Notes: generated by a model from the sequence alone, not told the origin. A stretch of 64,000 nucleotides of DNA from Parerythrobacter lacustris (GCF_024626475.1 NZ_JANKHH010000004.1:62001-126000), one strand, 5' to 3'. Shown: positions 17,461 to 26,177, counted from the stretch's first letter. Made by a program: numbers and translations.

Positions 17461-17821
17461 CCTCGGCTTCGCAGCGCTCGCGCTGGCGGGCTGTTCGGGC
17501 GAAGCGCCGGTCCAGCCGCAGGCGGAGGAGGGCGCGAAGCCGATCGATTGCGCGCTGGGCGAAGGGAGCGATTTCGGCGCCTATTGCTTCGTCGAGAACG
17601 GCGAGGTGGAGGGGCAGGAAGTGCTGACGATCCGGCACCCCGACGGGGGCTTTCGCCGATTTACTGTCAACCCCGACGGTAGCGGTCTTTCGGTCGCGGA
17701 CGGGGCAGACGCGGCGCGAAATGCGTTGATAGAGAATGGCGAACGGCTCGAAGTGGTTGTCGGGGAGGACCGCTATCGCCTACCCGTGCGGGACCATGAC
17801 GCAGGCGCTCCGAAAAACTGA
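17441..17821 (+). CDS. small secreted lipoprotein, unknown function
   Basis: A 126-residue protein with a signal sequence and lipobox (LALAGC, cysteine near residue 17), so it should be lipid-anchored. The mature part has [19 protein letters not shown], with two cysteines that could pair, and a small beta-rich domain ([17 protein letters not shown]). The ATG at 17441 lies inside the end of ilvD and the 3' end overlaps nnr by 26 bases. Translational coupling of all three is therefore likely. I recognise no named family. Confidence 0.8.
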   Translation: MSLRISSLGFAALALAGCSGEAPVQPQAEEGAKPIDCALGEGSDFGAYCFVENGEVEGQEVLTIRHPDGGFRRFTVNPDGSGLSVADGADAARNALIENGERLEVVVGEDRYRLPVRDHDAGAPKN

Positions 17822-19223
17822 CCAGGTGCTCACCGTCGCCCAGATGCAGGCGGCGGAGCAGGCGCTTATTGATGCCGGGACCAGCGTGAACGAACTGATG
17901 CAACGCGCTGGGCGCGGCGCGGGCGAGATCGTCTGGCGGATGGCGGCGGGGCGCAAGGTCACTGTGCTGTGCGGGCCGGGCAACAACGGCGGCGACGGCT
18001 ATGTCATCGCGCAACTGCTGCACGAACGCGGGGTGCCGGTGCGGGTGGTCGCGCCGATCGAGCCGAAGACCGATGCGGCGAGGAGCGCCCGTGCACTTTA
18101 CACCGACGCGATGGCGGCGAGCGGCATGGGTATTTCGGGCGCGGTGTTCGTCGACTGCCTGTTCGGCAGCGGGCTGACCCGCGAGCTGTCCAACGAACTG
18201 GCCGGGCTGGTCGAAGGGCTGTTCCTGTCACATGAGATGGCGGTCGCGGTCGATCTGCCGAGCGGGGTCGAGGCGGACAGCGGCCAATGCTTAGACCGGC
18301 TCGGCGAGTATCGCGCCACCATCGCGCTGGGGGCATGGAAGTTCGCGCATTTCAGCGGGCCTGGCGCGACCCAGATGGGGCGGCTGCATCTCGTCGAGAT
18401 CGGTGTGCCGAAGGTCGGCAGCGGCGCCTACCTCATGCCGCGCGCGCGCATTGCGCCGCCGTGGCTCGGCGCGCACAAATATACCCGCGGGCTGCTCGCG
18501 GTGATCGCCGGGCAGATGCCGGGCGCGCCGATGCTGGCCGCCAAAGCCGCGATGCGCGCCGGGGCCGGCTATGTGAAGCTGTTCACCCCCGAAATGCCCC
18601 AAGGCGTACCATCCAGCCTCGTGGTCGATACGCAGGCGCTCGACGTATCGCTCGAGGATCCGCGGATCGACGCGCTGCTGATCGGGCCGGGGCTGGGGCT
18701 GGGCGAGGATGCGCGCGAGCGGTTACGGCTCGCGCTCGACCTCCAACTGCCCACCGTGCTGGATGCCGATGCGCTGCACCTGCTCGACTATGCGATGCTG
18801 CAGGATGCCGAGCCCGAGAACATTGTCGTCACCCCGCACGACGGCGAGTTGCGGGCGCTGTGCGAGACCTTCGGTGTAACCGGTGACTGCAAGCGCAGCC
18901 GCGCGGCGGGGCTGCAGGCCGCGACGGGTATGGCGGTCATCGCCAAGGGGGCCGACACGACCGTCCACGGCGAGGGGGAGTTGAACGGCGAGACGATCCT
19001 CACCGGGCTGTTCCGCCCCGCGCCAAGCTGGCTTTCGGTCGCGGGGAGCGGCGATGTGCTCGCCGGGATCGCCGCCAGCCGGCTTGCAAGCGGCGAAGAG
19101 CCCTTCGATGCGGCGGTGCAGGCGGTCTGGCTGCACGGCGAAGCGGCACGTCTCACAGGTCCCGCATTCACCGCCGACGATCTTGCCGCGCAGGTTTCTG
19201 CCGCGATGGCCGCGCTGCGTTGA
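17796..19223 (+). CDS. nnr: bifunctional NAD(P)H-hydrate epimerase / ADP-dependent NAD(P)H-hydrate dehydratase
   Basis: A 475-residue two-domain repair enzyme that restores damaged NADHX/NADPHX. The N-terminal YjeF-type epimerase domain (about 1-205) has VLCGPGNNGGDGYV and VAVDLPSGVEAD. The C-terminal dehydratase/kinase-like domain (about 225-475) has KYTRGLLAVIAG, LIGPGLGLG, VVTPHDGELRAL and the ATP/ADP loop VAGSGDVLAGI. I chose the ATG at 17796 (MTQALRK), which overlaps the lipoprotein gene. The stop is shared with the TTG start of the next gene. Confidence 0.95.
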   Translation: MTQALRKTDQVLTVAQMQAAEQALIDAGTSVNELMQRAGRGAGEIVWRMAAGRKVTVLCGPGNNGGDGYVIAQLLHERGVPVRVVAPIEPKTDAARSARALYTDAMAASGMGISGAVFVDCLFGSGLTRELSNELAGLVEGLFLSHEMAVAVDLPSGVEADSGQCLDRLGEYRATIALGAWKFAHFSGPGATQMGRLHLVEIGVPKVGSGAYLMPRARIAPPWLGAHKYTRGLLAVIAGQMPGAPMLAAKAAMRAGAGYVKLFTPEMPQGVPSSLVVDTQALDVSLEDPRIDALLIGPGLGLGEDARERLRLALDLQLPTVLDADALHLLDYAMLQDAEPENIVVTPHDGELRALCETFGVTGDCKRSRAAGLQAATGMAVIAKGADTTVHGEGELNGETILTGLFRPAPSWLSVAGSGDVLAGIAASRLASGEEPFDAAVQAVWLHGEAARLTGPAFTADDLAAQVSAAMAALR

Positions 19224-20413
19224 GCGAATTCTCCGAAATTGTCCGCGTTGCCGCCAAGGGTGACGGGGTGACATCGGACGGGCGGCATGTGCCGCTCGCC
19301 GCGCCGGGTGACCGGGTCGCGGCCGATGGCACGGTTCTAGCCGGGCCGCACCACGCTGATCCGCCCTGCCGCCATTTTCCGCAGTGCGGCGGGTGCCAGT
19401 TGCAGCATCTCGACGAGGATAGCTGGCATGCATTCGTCACCGCGCGCGTGGTCAATGCGGCAACGGGTCATGAGCTCGTTCCGGAGGAGGTGCTCACGAC
19501 CTGGTGCTCGCCCCCTGCCAGCCGGCGGCGCGCGACGCTGCATGCAATTCGGGGCAAGGGCGCAGCAGTCGGTTTTCGCGAGCAGGGTTCGCACCGCATC
19601 GTCGACCAACGCGAATGCCCGGTGCTGCGGCCGGAGTTGCAGGCGCTGGTCGGGCCGCTGCGGGAATTGCTCGAAGCGCTCGGCGGGAAGGGCGGCTGCG
19701 ATGTCCACCTCGCGCTCGCCGAGCAGGGCGTAGTATGCGAGTTGCGCAAGCTGGAAGTCGACGGGCTGCGCACCATCGAGCGGCTGACCGAATTCGCCCA
19801 GAACCACGGTCTTGCTAGATTGACTGTCGACCAAGGCTACGGCGCGGAGACGCAATGGGAGCCAGAGCCTGCGACGGTTCGCCTTGGCGGCGTGTCGCTC
19901 GGTCTGCCGCATGATGCGTTCCTCCAGCCGACCGAGGATGGCGAGGCCGCGCTGCTCGCCGATGCGCGCGAATGGCTGGCGGGCGCGACGACGGTCGCCG
20001 ATCTGTTCGCGGGACTGGGTACTTTTGCCTTCGGCCTTGCAGGCCAGTCCAAAGTCCTCGCGGTGGAAGCAGCGCGCGATTCTCATCTCGCGTGCAGGGC
20101 CGCTGCGGCTGTGCAGGGCCTGCCGGTTCACGCACTGCATCGCGACCTGTTCCGCACCCCGTTGACGACCAGCGAACTGAACCGGTTCGGCGCGGTCCTG
20201 CTCGACCCGCCCCGGGCGGGCGCACGCGAGCAATGCGCGCAGCTCGCCGCAAGCACGGTCGAGCGGGTGGTCTACATCAGCTGCAACCCCTCAAGCTGGG
20301 CGCGTGATGCGCGGCAACTGGTCGAGGGCGGCTATCGCCTCGCCAAGCTGCGTCCCATTGGCCAGTTCCGCTGGTCGACCCATGTCGAGCTCGCCAGCCT
20401 GTTCGTGCGCTAG
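19220..20413 (+). CDS. TrmA/RumA-family RNA (uracil-5-)-methyltransferase
   Basis: A 397-residue SAM-dependent RNA m5U methyltransferase. The 4Fe-4S cysteines are CRHFPQCGGC (CX5CX2C) at about 50-59, with the fourth in RECPVL near 135. The SAM site is ADLFAGLGTFAFGL near 262, followed by LLDPPRAG near 331 and the nucleophile motif YISCNPSSWARDA near 352. This is the RlmD/RumA layout, but which rRNA or tRNA uridine is modified cannot be said. A short TRAM-like N-terminal stretch is present. It starts with TTG in a TTGA overlap with nnr. Confidence 0.92.
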   Translation: MSEFSEIVRVAAKGDGVTSDGRHVPLAAPGDRVAADGTVLAGPHHADPPCRHFPQCGGCQLQHLDEDSWHAFVTARVVNAATGHELVPEEVLTTWCSPPASRRRATLHAIRGKGAAVGFREQGSHRIVDQRECPVLRPELQALVGPLRELLEALGGKGGCDVHLALAEQGVVCELRKLEVDGLRTIERLTEFAQNHGLARLTVDQGYGAETQWEPEPATVRLGGVSLGLPHDAFLQPTEDGEAALLADAREWLAGATTVADLFAGLGTFAFGLAGQSKVLAVEAARDSHLACRAAAAVQGLPVHALHRDLFRTPLTTSELNRFGAVLLDPPRAGAREQCAQLAASTVERVVYISCNPSSWARDARQLVEGGYRLAKLRPIGQFRWSTHVELASLFVR

Positions 20414-20422
20414 ATCAATCTC

Positions 20423-21211
20423 TTATCGGCGCAACATGGCAAGAATCTGCTGGTCCAGCCAGTCGCGCGCATGGGGCTCGACATAGGCGTGGCTGGCCCC
20501 TTCGCAGCGGCGAACTTCACCCTGATTTTCAGCCGATAGATCACTCGGCCACTGCGCCTCGAACACTTGCGCGGTGCGGTCGTTGGCGGCGAGCAGGATC
20601 ACATAGGGCTTGCCGGAAGCATCGAGCCCGCGTGCCATTTCCTGTGCGAGGCTGCTTGGTGCGGGCGCGCGCGACGTGGCCTGGCGCAGGCCGCCCGCCA
20701 GCCTCGCGAGGCTGACCTTGCCGGTCGCCAAGCGGAGCAATTCGCGCGGATTTTTCAGTTTTTCGAGGTAGCGGGAGCGGACCGCTGCAGGCGGGAGCGC
20801 CCCGGTGTCGTCCTCGATCGTCCACGGGTTGGACAGGACCAGCGCATCGCACAGATCGCCCTGCGCCAGCATCAGCGCGCTGGCGGCGTCGCAATTGCCG
20901 AAGGCGACGACGCGCTGCATATTCGGCGCAATCGCCCGAAAGGCTTCAAGCGCGGCGTAGATGTCCTTCCCGCTCTTGCGGAAGCCGCGATTCTCTCCAT
21001 CGCTGTCGCCTACACCGCGCCGGTCGAAGCGGAACACGGGGAACCCCGCCGCCGCGATCCGGGCGGCAAGGCGGGATTGGCCCTGGAATGCGCCCGAGCG
21101 GATTTCGTTGCCCCCGCTGACGATCAGCAGGCCGGTGGTGCCGGGTGCGGTATCGATCGTGCCGACGCAAGTCCGCCCCTGGCATTCGAAGGTTAGGTGC
21201 AGGCGGCTCAT
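20423..21211 (-). CDS. exosortase A system-associated hydrolase 1
   Basis: A 262-residue alpha/beta-hydrolase-fold protein typical of XrtA exopolysaccharide loci. The oxyanion region is IVSGGNEIRSG near 30-40, and FRFDRRGVGDSDG near 61 is the family signature. The nucleophile elbow reads FGNCDAAS, so Cys107 takes the place of the serine in the usual G-x-S-x-G. The final histidine is in EGASHAYVEP. Substrate unknown. Start MSRLHLTF (21211) overlaps the stop of the gene upstream by four bases, so they are translationally coupled. Confidence 0.88.
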   Translation of the reverse strand: MSRLHLTFECQGRTCVGTIDTAPGTTGLLIVSGGNEIRSGAFQGQSRLAARIAAAGFPVFRFDRRGVGDSDGENRGFRKSGKDIYAALEAFRAIAPNMQRVVAFGNCDAASALMLAQGDLCDALVLSNPWTIEDDTGALPPAAVRSRYLEKLKNPRELLRLATGKVSLARLAGGLRQATSRAPAPSSLAQEMARGLDASGKPYVILLAANDRTAQVFEAQWPSDLSAENQGEVRRCEGASHAYVEPHARDWLDQQILAMLRR

Positions 21212-21894
21212 TCGCCCGTCAGCCCGATCGCAATGATGGCGGCAAGCGCATCGGCCTGCTCCGGATCCTCGTCCGGTTCGGCGCGCAGCCACAGCGGACT
21301 GCCGCCGATCGTCTCGTGGTCGATATCGATGGCGGAGGAGGCTGTCGGCACATCGGATTCGGTAAGGCCGTGGTAGAATCGGCTACCGATTTCCCATCCC
21401 GCCGCGACGATCCCTTGCGTGTCGGCGAGCTTGGAAAGTTCGGCCATCGTTTCCTTGTTTCCGGTTTCCTGCGACGCGATCGTGCGCGCCCGCAGCAAGG
21501 CGCGGACGGCGTTGCGCCCGGCGATTGGCGCATAACGCCAGCCGGGCAAATCGGCCGGCGCAAAGATCGCGCCGCTCCTGACGCAAAAACAGTGTGTTGC
21601 GCGGAAATGTTCGGACGCGGCAACCGCAGCTGTCCTGAGTGTTTCGAGCGTGACGTCGCGCTGTGCGACCAGGCTGTCGTTCGTTCCGGGCAGGTCGGGA
21701 AGGAAGCTGTCGATCCCCGAAAGGTCGAGCCGGTGCATGATTTCAACCAGTTGCCGGCGAAACTTGTTGGCTTCGTCGAACAGCGGCGGGACCACCAGCA
21801 GGCGATGCTTGCGCCCCTTGTCGAACACCAGCGCGGCTTCTTCGCGTGTCCCCCCGCCGATATCGGGAGCGGGCCAGGCGGTCACTGCCCGCAT
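21208..21894 (-). CDS. exosortase A system-associated hydrolase 2-like protein
   Basis: A 228-residue protein with VVPPLFDEANKFRRQL near 34-49 and FLPDLPGTNDS near 64-74, matching the layout of the second alpha/beta hydrolase of XrtA loci. At the expected nucleophile elbow it reads CVRSGAIFA, with no canonical G-x-S-x-G, so it may be inactive or use another residue. It is encoded between the acyl carrier protein and hydrolase 1, with a four-base overlap to the latter. Sequence is weakly conserved, so confidence rests partly on position. Confidence 0.7.
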   Translation of the reverse strand: MRAVTAWPAPDIGGGTREEAALVFDKGRKHRLLVVPPLFDEANKFRRQLVEIMHRLDLSGIDSFLPDLPGTNDSLVAQRDVTLETLRTAAVAASEHFRATHCFCVRSGAIFAPADLPGWRYAPIAGRNAVRALLRARTIASQETGNKETMAELSKLADTQGIVAAGWEIGSRFYHGLTESDVPTASSAIDIDHETIGGSPLWLRAEPDEDPEQADALAAIIAIGLTGE

Positions 21895-21896
21895 AG

Positions 21897-22208
21897 TCAG
21901 CCTTCGATCACCTTCATCTCGGCAAAGGCGAGCAACGCACCATAGGTTTCGAGCATTTCGCCGTCGACATCGTCATCCTCGATCACGATATCGAGCCGGT
22001 CTTCCATCTCGGTCAAAAGGCCGGCGACGGCCATCGAATCGAGTTCGGGCAGATGGCCGAACAGGCCGGTTTCGCCATCGAACGCCTCGACCGTCTCGCG
22101 GTCCAACCCCAGCACATCGGCGATGATCGCGCGCAGTTTGTCGTCGATCGCCTGTCGGCTTGGCGGCAAACCGCGCCGCTGGTGGTCCTGCTCGGTGCTG
22201 CCGGTCAT
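21897..22208 (-). CDS. acyl carrier protein of the XrtA locus
   Basis: A 103-residue carrier protein. The phosphopantetheine attachment motif is LPELDSMAV with Ser58; the surrounding helices (KLRAIIADVLGL before, LLTEMEDRLDIVIEDDDVDGEML after) are the normal ACP fold with an acidic recognition helix. The N-terminal 20 residues are an extra tail. The start at MTGSTEQ (22208) fits. It lies two bases upstream of the hydrolase 2-like gene. It should carry the acyl or aminoacyl group made by the locus's ligase and decarboxylase. Confidence 0.9.
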   Translation of the reverse strand: MTGSTEQDHQRRGLPPSRQAIDDKLRAIIADVLGLDRETVEAFDGETGLFGHLPELDSMAVAGLLTEMEDRLDIVIEDDDVDGEMLETYGALLAFAEMKVIEG

Positions 22209-22244
22209 AATGCGCCGCAATCCCCTGACTATGCGGCGCTGCCC

Positions 22245-23219
22245 TTAGCCCCCGGTCTTGCTCGCCGCAAGCCGCCTGACAAGGCGCTTCACCAGTGCGG
22301 GCCAGGCGCGCGGGTTGCCCGGGTTGAGACAGTCGATCCGGTAGCGCGGGCGGTCGAGTTCCATCCAGTCGCGCTTGTAGGGATCGTTGCCGGTGCCGAA
22401 ATCGATAAGCGCGACCTGGTCGACATCGATCACCCGTTCGAACAGCGCAGCGCTGAGCGTGGTCCCCGCACTGAGGTGCTTCATCGCCTCGAGATGCGCC
22501 AGCTTGTGGATGTAGGCGGTTCCATCTTCCACCGTCCAGAACTGCGCTGCGACCGGCTCGCCAGCGTGACGCGCGATCCCCAGCCGCATTCGCCCTGCCG
22601 CCGCCTCGGCCTCGGCAAAGCGGCGCAGCAGCACAGGGTCGCCCTCTTCGGGCTTCCAGCTTTCGGCATAGATCGCCTCGTAGTCAGTCCAGGCAACTGC
22701 GTCGAAATCGGTAAGGATTGCGACCTCGACTTTCTTCGCCTTGCGTTTGAGCGTGGTGCGCATCTGGCCCGGGCGGGTGGCCCAGTAATCGGCAAAGTTG
22801 CGATCGCCCACCTCGAGCACGTGGTTGTGGTCGCACTGGGTGCGCTCGACGTGCCAGCCGGAGGCGCGGAACGCTCGTTCCAGCCGGGTCGAATCGCCCG
22901 ATTCGCCGGGCACCGGTGCCATGACGATCCGCGAGCGCCCGCGCCGCAATCTACGGGCGAGCTCTGCCAGCAGTTCGGCATCGTCGCCATGCGGGGCCCA
23001 GGTGAAGCTGTACCAGTTGGTGAGCGCATCGAGCCTATCGTCGTGGTCTGCGAAGCACAGCGCCACCTGCCGCCCGTCCTTCTCGGCCGTGGCGATCAGC
23101 ACCTTCTCTGCCCGTTCCTCTACCAAGGCGAGCCATTCGGCGCGCGCAAACGGGCCCATCGGCACGAAATTCATCGCTTGCAGGGCGTTAACCGTCTTAT
23201 GGTAGCTGACCGTCGTCAC
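22245..23219 (-). CDS. GNAT/FemAB-like (BioF2-type) acyltransferase
   Basis: A 324-residue protein. YWATRPGQMRTTLKRKAKKV near 145-164, YAESWKPEEG near 190, GEPVAAQFWTVEDGTAYIHKLAH near 227 and DFGTGNDPYKRDWM near 280 are typical of the acetyltransferase (BioF2/CelD-like) group found next to XrtA acyl carrier proteins. Predicted to transfer an acyl group to a cytoplasmic acceptor. The GTG at 23219 has AGGA eight bases upstream; an ATG at 23174 is the alternative. The divergent ligase starts only 27 bases away. Confidence 0.8.
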   Translation of the reverse strand: MTTVSYHKTVNALQAMNFVPMGPFARAEWLALVEERAEKVLIATAEKDGRQVALCFADHDDRLDALTNWYSFTWAPHGDDAELLAELARRLRRGRSRIVMAPVPGESGDSTRLERAFRASGWHVERTQCDHNHVLEVGDRNFADYWATRPGQMRTTLKRKAKKVEVAILTDFDAVAWTDYEAIYAESWKPEEGDPVLLRRFAEAEAAAGRMRLGIARHAGEPVAAQFWTVEDGTAYIHKLAHLEAMKHLSAGTTLSAALFERVIDVDQVALIDFGTGNDPYKRDWMELDRPRYRIDCLNPGNPRAWPALVKRLVRRLAASKTGG

Positions 23220-23246
23220 CTTCGAATCCTGCCTTGCCGGAGCCTC

Positions 23247-24773
23247 ATGTCCCTAGCGTCTATTCCCGTTGCGAAGCCGCTCGACCATCTGGCCGAATGC
23301 GGAGCCGCTGGCGACCCCGCGCTGGTGTTGCGCGCCGAGACGCTTACTTTCGAGGCCTTAAGAAGCCGTGTTTCGCGCCTCGCGCAATGGCTGGCGGACC
23401 GCGTTCCCGAAAAGGGCTCTAGGGTGGCAAGCTGGGCAGCTAAGGGTGAATTGACCTGCCTCATGCCGCTCGCCGCAGCGCGAGCGGGCCTGATCCACGT
23501 TCCGATCAACCCGCTGCTCAAGCGCGCGCAAGTAGCGCATATTCTCGCCGATAGCGGCGCGGTGCTGCTGGTCGGTACCAAATCGCGCATCGCCTTATTG
23601 GAAGAGGGCGATATCGACCCGAACTGCCGCGCGATCGAGGAGGGTGAAGCGCTCGCGCAGGCGATTGAACTGCCGTCCGGTCTCCCGCCAAGCGAGGCCG
23701 ACCCTTCGAACCTCTGCGCCATCCTCTACACCAGCGGGTCGACCGGGCGGCCCAAGGGCGTGATGCTGAGCCATGCGAACCTGTGGCTCGGCGCGGTGAG
23801 CGTGGCGGATTACCTCGACATGGCGAAGGATGACGTCACGCTGGCGGTGTTGCCGCTGTCGTTCGACTACGGGCAGAACCAGCTCTTCAGCACCTGGTAC
23901 GCAGGCGGCTGCGTGGTGCCGCTCGACTATCTCTTCCCGCGCGACGTCGTGAAGGCCTGCGCGAAGCATGGCGTCACGACGCTCGCCGCCGTGCCGCCGC
24001 TATGGGTCCAACTGACCGAGATCGACTGGTCCGAAGAGGCCGTGACGTCGATGCGCCGCCTGACCAACAGCGGTGGCGCGCTGACGACCGATCTGGTGCG
24101 CGATCTGCGCCGGATTTTCCCCGCTGCGCTGCTGTTCCCGATGTACGGGCTGACCGAGGCGTTCCGCTCGACCTATCTCGACCCTTCGCTGGTTGATAGC
24201 CACCCGACCTCGATGGGCAGCGCGATTCCCTTCGCCGAAATCCTTGTGATCGATGATCGGGGCAATATCGCCGCACCGGGCGAGGAGGGCGAGCTGGTCC
24301 ATTGCGGGCCGCTGGTGGCGCAAGGATACTGGCAGGACCCCGAACGTACCGCCGAACGGTTCAGGCCCGGCCCTGCAGCCTCCGAATTCGGCGGCATGGC
24401 GGTGTGGTCGGGCGATCGGGTCAAACGCGATGGAGACGGATTGCTATATTTCGTCGGGCGGCGCGATGCGATGATCAAGAGCGCGGGCAACCGTATCAGT
24501 CCGCAGGAAGTCGAGGACGCCGCGCTCGCCAGCGGGCTGGTGGCCGAAGCGGTGGCGCTGGGCGTAGCGGACGAACGGCTCGGCCAGGCGGTGCATCTGG
24601 TGGTGCGCGCCGATCCGGGCGCGAGCGATGCCGAAGCGGCTCTGCCAAAATTCCTCGCGCGCGAACTGCCCAATTTCATGCAGCCGCAGGCGATCCACTG
24701 GCGCGCGGAGATGCCGCTCAATCCCAACGGCAAGATCGACCGCACCGCACTCAAGCAGGAGATTGGCGGATGA
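23247..24773 (+). CDS. acyl-CoA/ACP ligase (AMP-forming), exosortase A-associated
   Basis: A 508-residue adenylate-forming enzyme characteristic of XrtA loci. A3 is ILYTSGSTGRPKGVMLSH near 159-176, A5 is YGLTEAFRSTYLDP near 299, A8 is FVGRRDAMIKSAGNRISP near 403, and the C-terminal lysine is in NPNGKIDRTAL. It probably loads an acid onto the neighbouring acyl carrier protein or CoA. GGAG precedes the ATG by five bases. It overlaps the decarboxylase gene by four bases (ATGA), showing translational coupling. Substrate unknown. Confidence 0.93.
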   Translation: MSLASIPVAKPLDHLAECGAAGDPALVLRAETLTFEALRSRVSRLAQWLADRVPEKGSRVASWAAKGELTCLMPLAAARAGLIHVPINPLLKRAQVAHILADSGAVLLVGTKSRIALLEEGDIDPNCRAIEEGEALAQAIELPSGLPPSEADPSNLCAILYTSGSTGRPKGVMLSHANLWLGAVSVADYLDMAKDDVTLAVLPLSFDYGQNQLFSTWYAGGCVVPLDYLFPRDVVKACAKHGVTTLAAVPPLWVQLTEIDWSEEAVTSMRRLTNSGGALTTDLVRDLRRIFPAALLFPMYGLTEAFRSTYLDPSLVDSHPTSMGSAIPFAEILVIDDRGNIAAPGEEGELVHCGPLVAQGYWQDPERTAERFRPGPAASEFGGMAVWSGDRVKRDGDGLLYFVGRRDAMIKSAGNRISPQEVEDAALASGLVAEAVALGVADERLGQAVHLVVRADPGASDAEAALPKFLARELPNFMQPQAIHWRAEMPLNPNGKIDRTALKQEIGG

Positions 24774-25996
24774 AGCCGCTCGGCCCGATACCCGCCGGAT
24801 TCGAGACCATTGATGGCGAGCTGGCGATTGGCGGCATGACCGCAAGCGCACTGGTCGAGCAGGCGGGGCGCACCCCGCTCTTCGTCTATTCGCGCGCGCA
24901 TCTGGACCGCCGGATGGCCGAATTGCGCGCCGCCGTGCCCACGCGGATCGGCATCAATTACGCGATCAAGGCCAACTCCTTCGCGGGGGTGCTCCAACAT
25001 ATGGCCGCGCTGGTAGACGGTTTCGACATCGCTTCGGGCGGCGAGCTGGCGATGGCGCAGGCGGCAGGTCTCGACCCCGCGCGGATCAGTTTCGCTGGCC
25101 CTGGCAAGCGCGACAGTGAGCTCGAATCGGCGATCGCAGCGGGCGTGACGCTCAACTGCGAATCGGATGGCGAGGTCGATCGGGCGCTGGCCATCGGCGC
25201 GCGCCAGGGTATCGCGCCGCACATCGCCCTGCGGGTCAACCCCAGCTTCGAGCTGCGCGGATCGGGCATGAAGATGGGCGGCGGAGCCAAGCCCTTCGGC
25301 ATCGACGAGGAACTGGTGCCAGCTATCGCGCGCAAGGCGATTCTGGCAGGGGCCGAGTGGCGCGGGCTGCATATCTTCACCGGTAGCCAGGCGCTGTCGG
25401 CCGAAGCGATCATCGAGACGCAGGGTAATGTGCTCGATCTTGCAAGCCGTCTGGCCGACGAGATCGGCGCGCCGCTGCCCAAACTCAACATGGGCGGCGG
25501 GTTCGGCATCCCCTATTTCCATGGCGACGAGCCGCTCGACATTGTCGCCATCGGTGCAGCTTTGGGGGAACGACTGGCGAGTCTGCCGGAGATACTCATC
25601 GATACCGAGCTCTGCATCGAACTCGGCCGCTATCTCGTCGGCGAAGCGGGGGTTTACCTGACCCGCATCGTCGACCGCAAGGTCAGCCACGGAACCACCT
25701 TCCTCGTCACCGACGGGGGGCTGCACCACCAGCTCGCTGCCTCGGGCAATTTTGGCACCGTGGTGCGCCGCAACTATCCGGTCGCTATCGCGAGCCACTT
25801 CGATGCGGCGGCGGAAGAAGAGGTCTATGTCGTCGGGTGCCTGTGCACTCCGCTCGACCGGCTGGCCGATGGCGCGATGCTGCCACGCGCGGATGTCGGC
25901 GATCTGGTCGCGGTGTTCTGCGCCGGAGCCTACGGCGCCAGCGCCTCTCCCAGCGCGTTCCTCGGGCAGGGGCCGGCAGCCGAAGTGCTGGTTTAA
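24770..25996 (+). CDS. PLP-dependent decarboxylase, exosortase A-associated (LysA/ornithine decarboxylase-like)
   Basis: A 408-residue alanine-racemase-fold decarboxylase. The PLP lysine is in INYAIKANSF near residues 60-69, followed by DIASGGELAMAQAAG. The glycine-rich phosphate loop is LNMGGGFGIPY near 240-250, and the active cysteine/aspartate region is VVGCLCTPLDRLADG near 356. This subfamily occurs with ACP and AMP ligase in XrtA loci; the likely products are an amine or amino-group-bearing acyl chain. Last gene of the plus-strand pair; a stem-loop follows at 26008-26035. Confidence 0.93.
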   Translation: MKPLGPIPAGFETIDGELAIGGMTASALVEQAGRTPLFVYSRAHLDRRMAELRAAVPTRIGINYAIKANSFAGVLQHMAALVDGFDIASGGELAMAQAAGLDPARISFAGPGKRDSELESAIAAGVTLNCESDGEVDRALAIGARQGIAPHIALRVNPSFELRGSGMKMGGGAKPFGIDEELVPAIARKAILAGAEWRGLHIFTGSQALSAEAIIETQGNVLDLASRLADEIGAPLPKLNMGGGFGIPYFHGDEPLDIVAIGAALGERLASLPEILIDTELCIELGRYLVGEAGVYLTRIVDRKVSHGTTFLVTDGGLHHQLAASGNFGTVVRRNYPVAIASHFDAAAEEEVYVVGCLCTPLDRLADGAMLPRADVGDLVAVFCAGAYGASASPSAFLGQGPAAEVLV

Positions 25997-26177
25997 CCTT
26001 TGCAGTCAAGCCGTCCCGGAATGGGACTTGGGCTTACTAAACATCGGGAAACGCAAAAAGGCTAACCGGATGTTCACCCTTTTTGGCGAGGAAGGCCGCC
26101 TGTCCCGCGGGTGCGGAAGGCCAGGTCGCTCCTGCCTTGCGCGCAATGCCCGCCCAACCAGGCAAGGATGCGCATCG
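25997..26177 (+). promoter_or_regulatory. leader/promoter region of the polysaccharide export operon
   Basis: This 181-base gap holds a stem-loop, AAGCC-GTCCC, loop GGAAT, GGGAC, then GGCTT after a three-base bulge (26008-26035). A second inverted repeat follows, CAAAAAGG (26054-26061) with CCTTTTTG about fifteen bases on. Neither has a trailing T-run, so an operator or mRNA structure is as likely as a terminator. No clear -35/-10 or sigma-54 site was recognised. A promoter for the downstream eps operon most probably lies here, by position only. Confidence 0.45.

Noticed and set aside
22053-23246. Upstream extension of the ligase gene by about 400 codons
   Set aside because: The extra part is antisense to the acetyltransferase and ACP genes; the family N-terminus starts at 23247.
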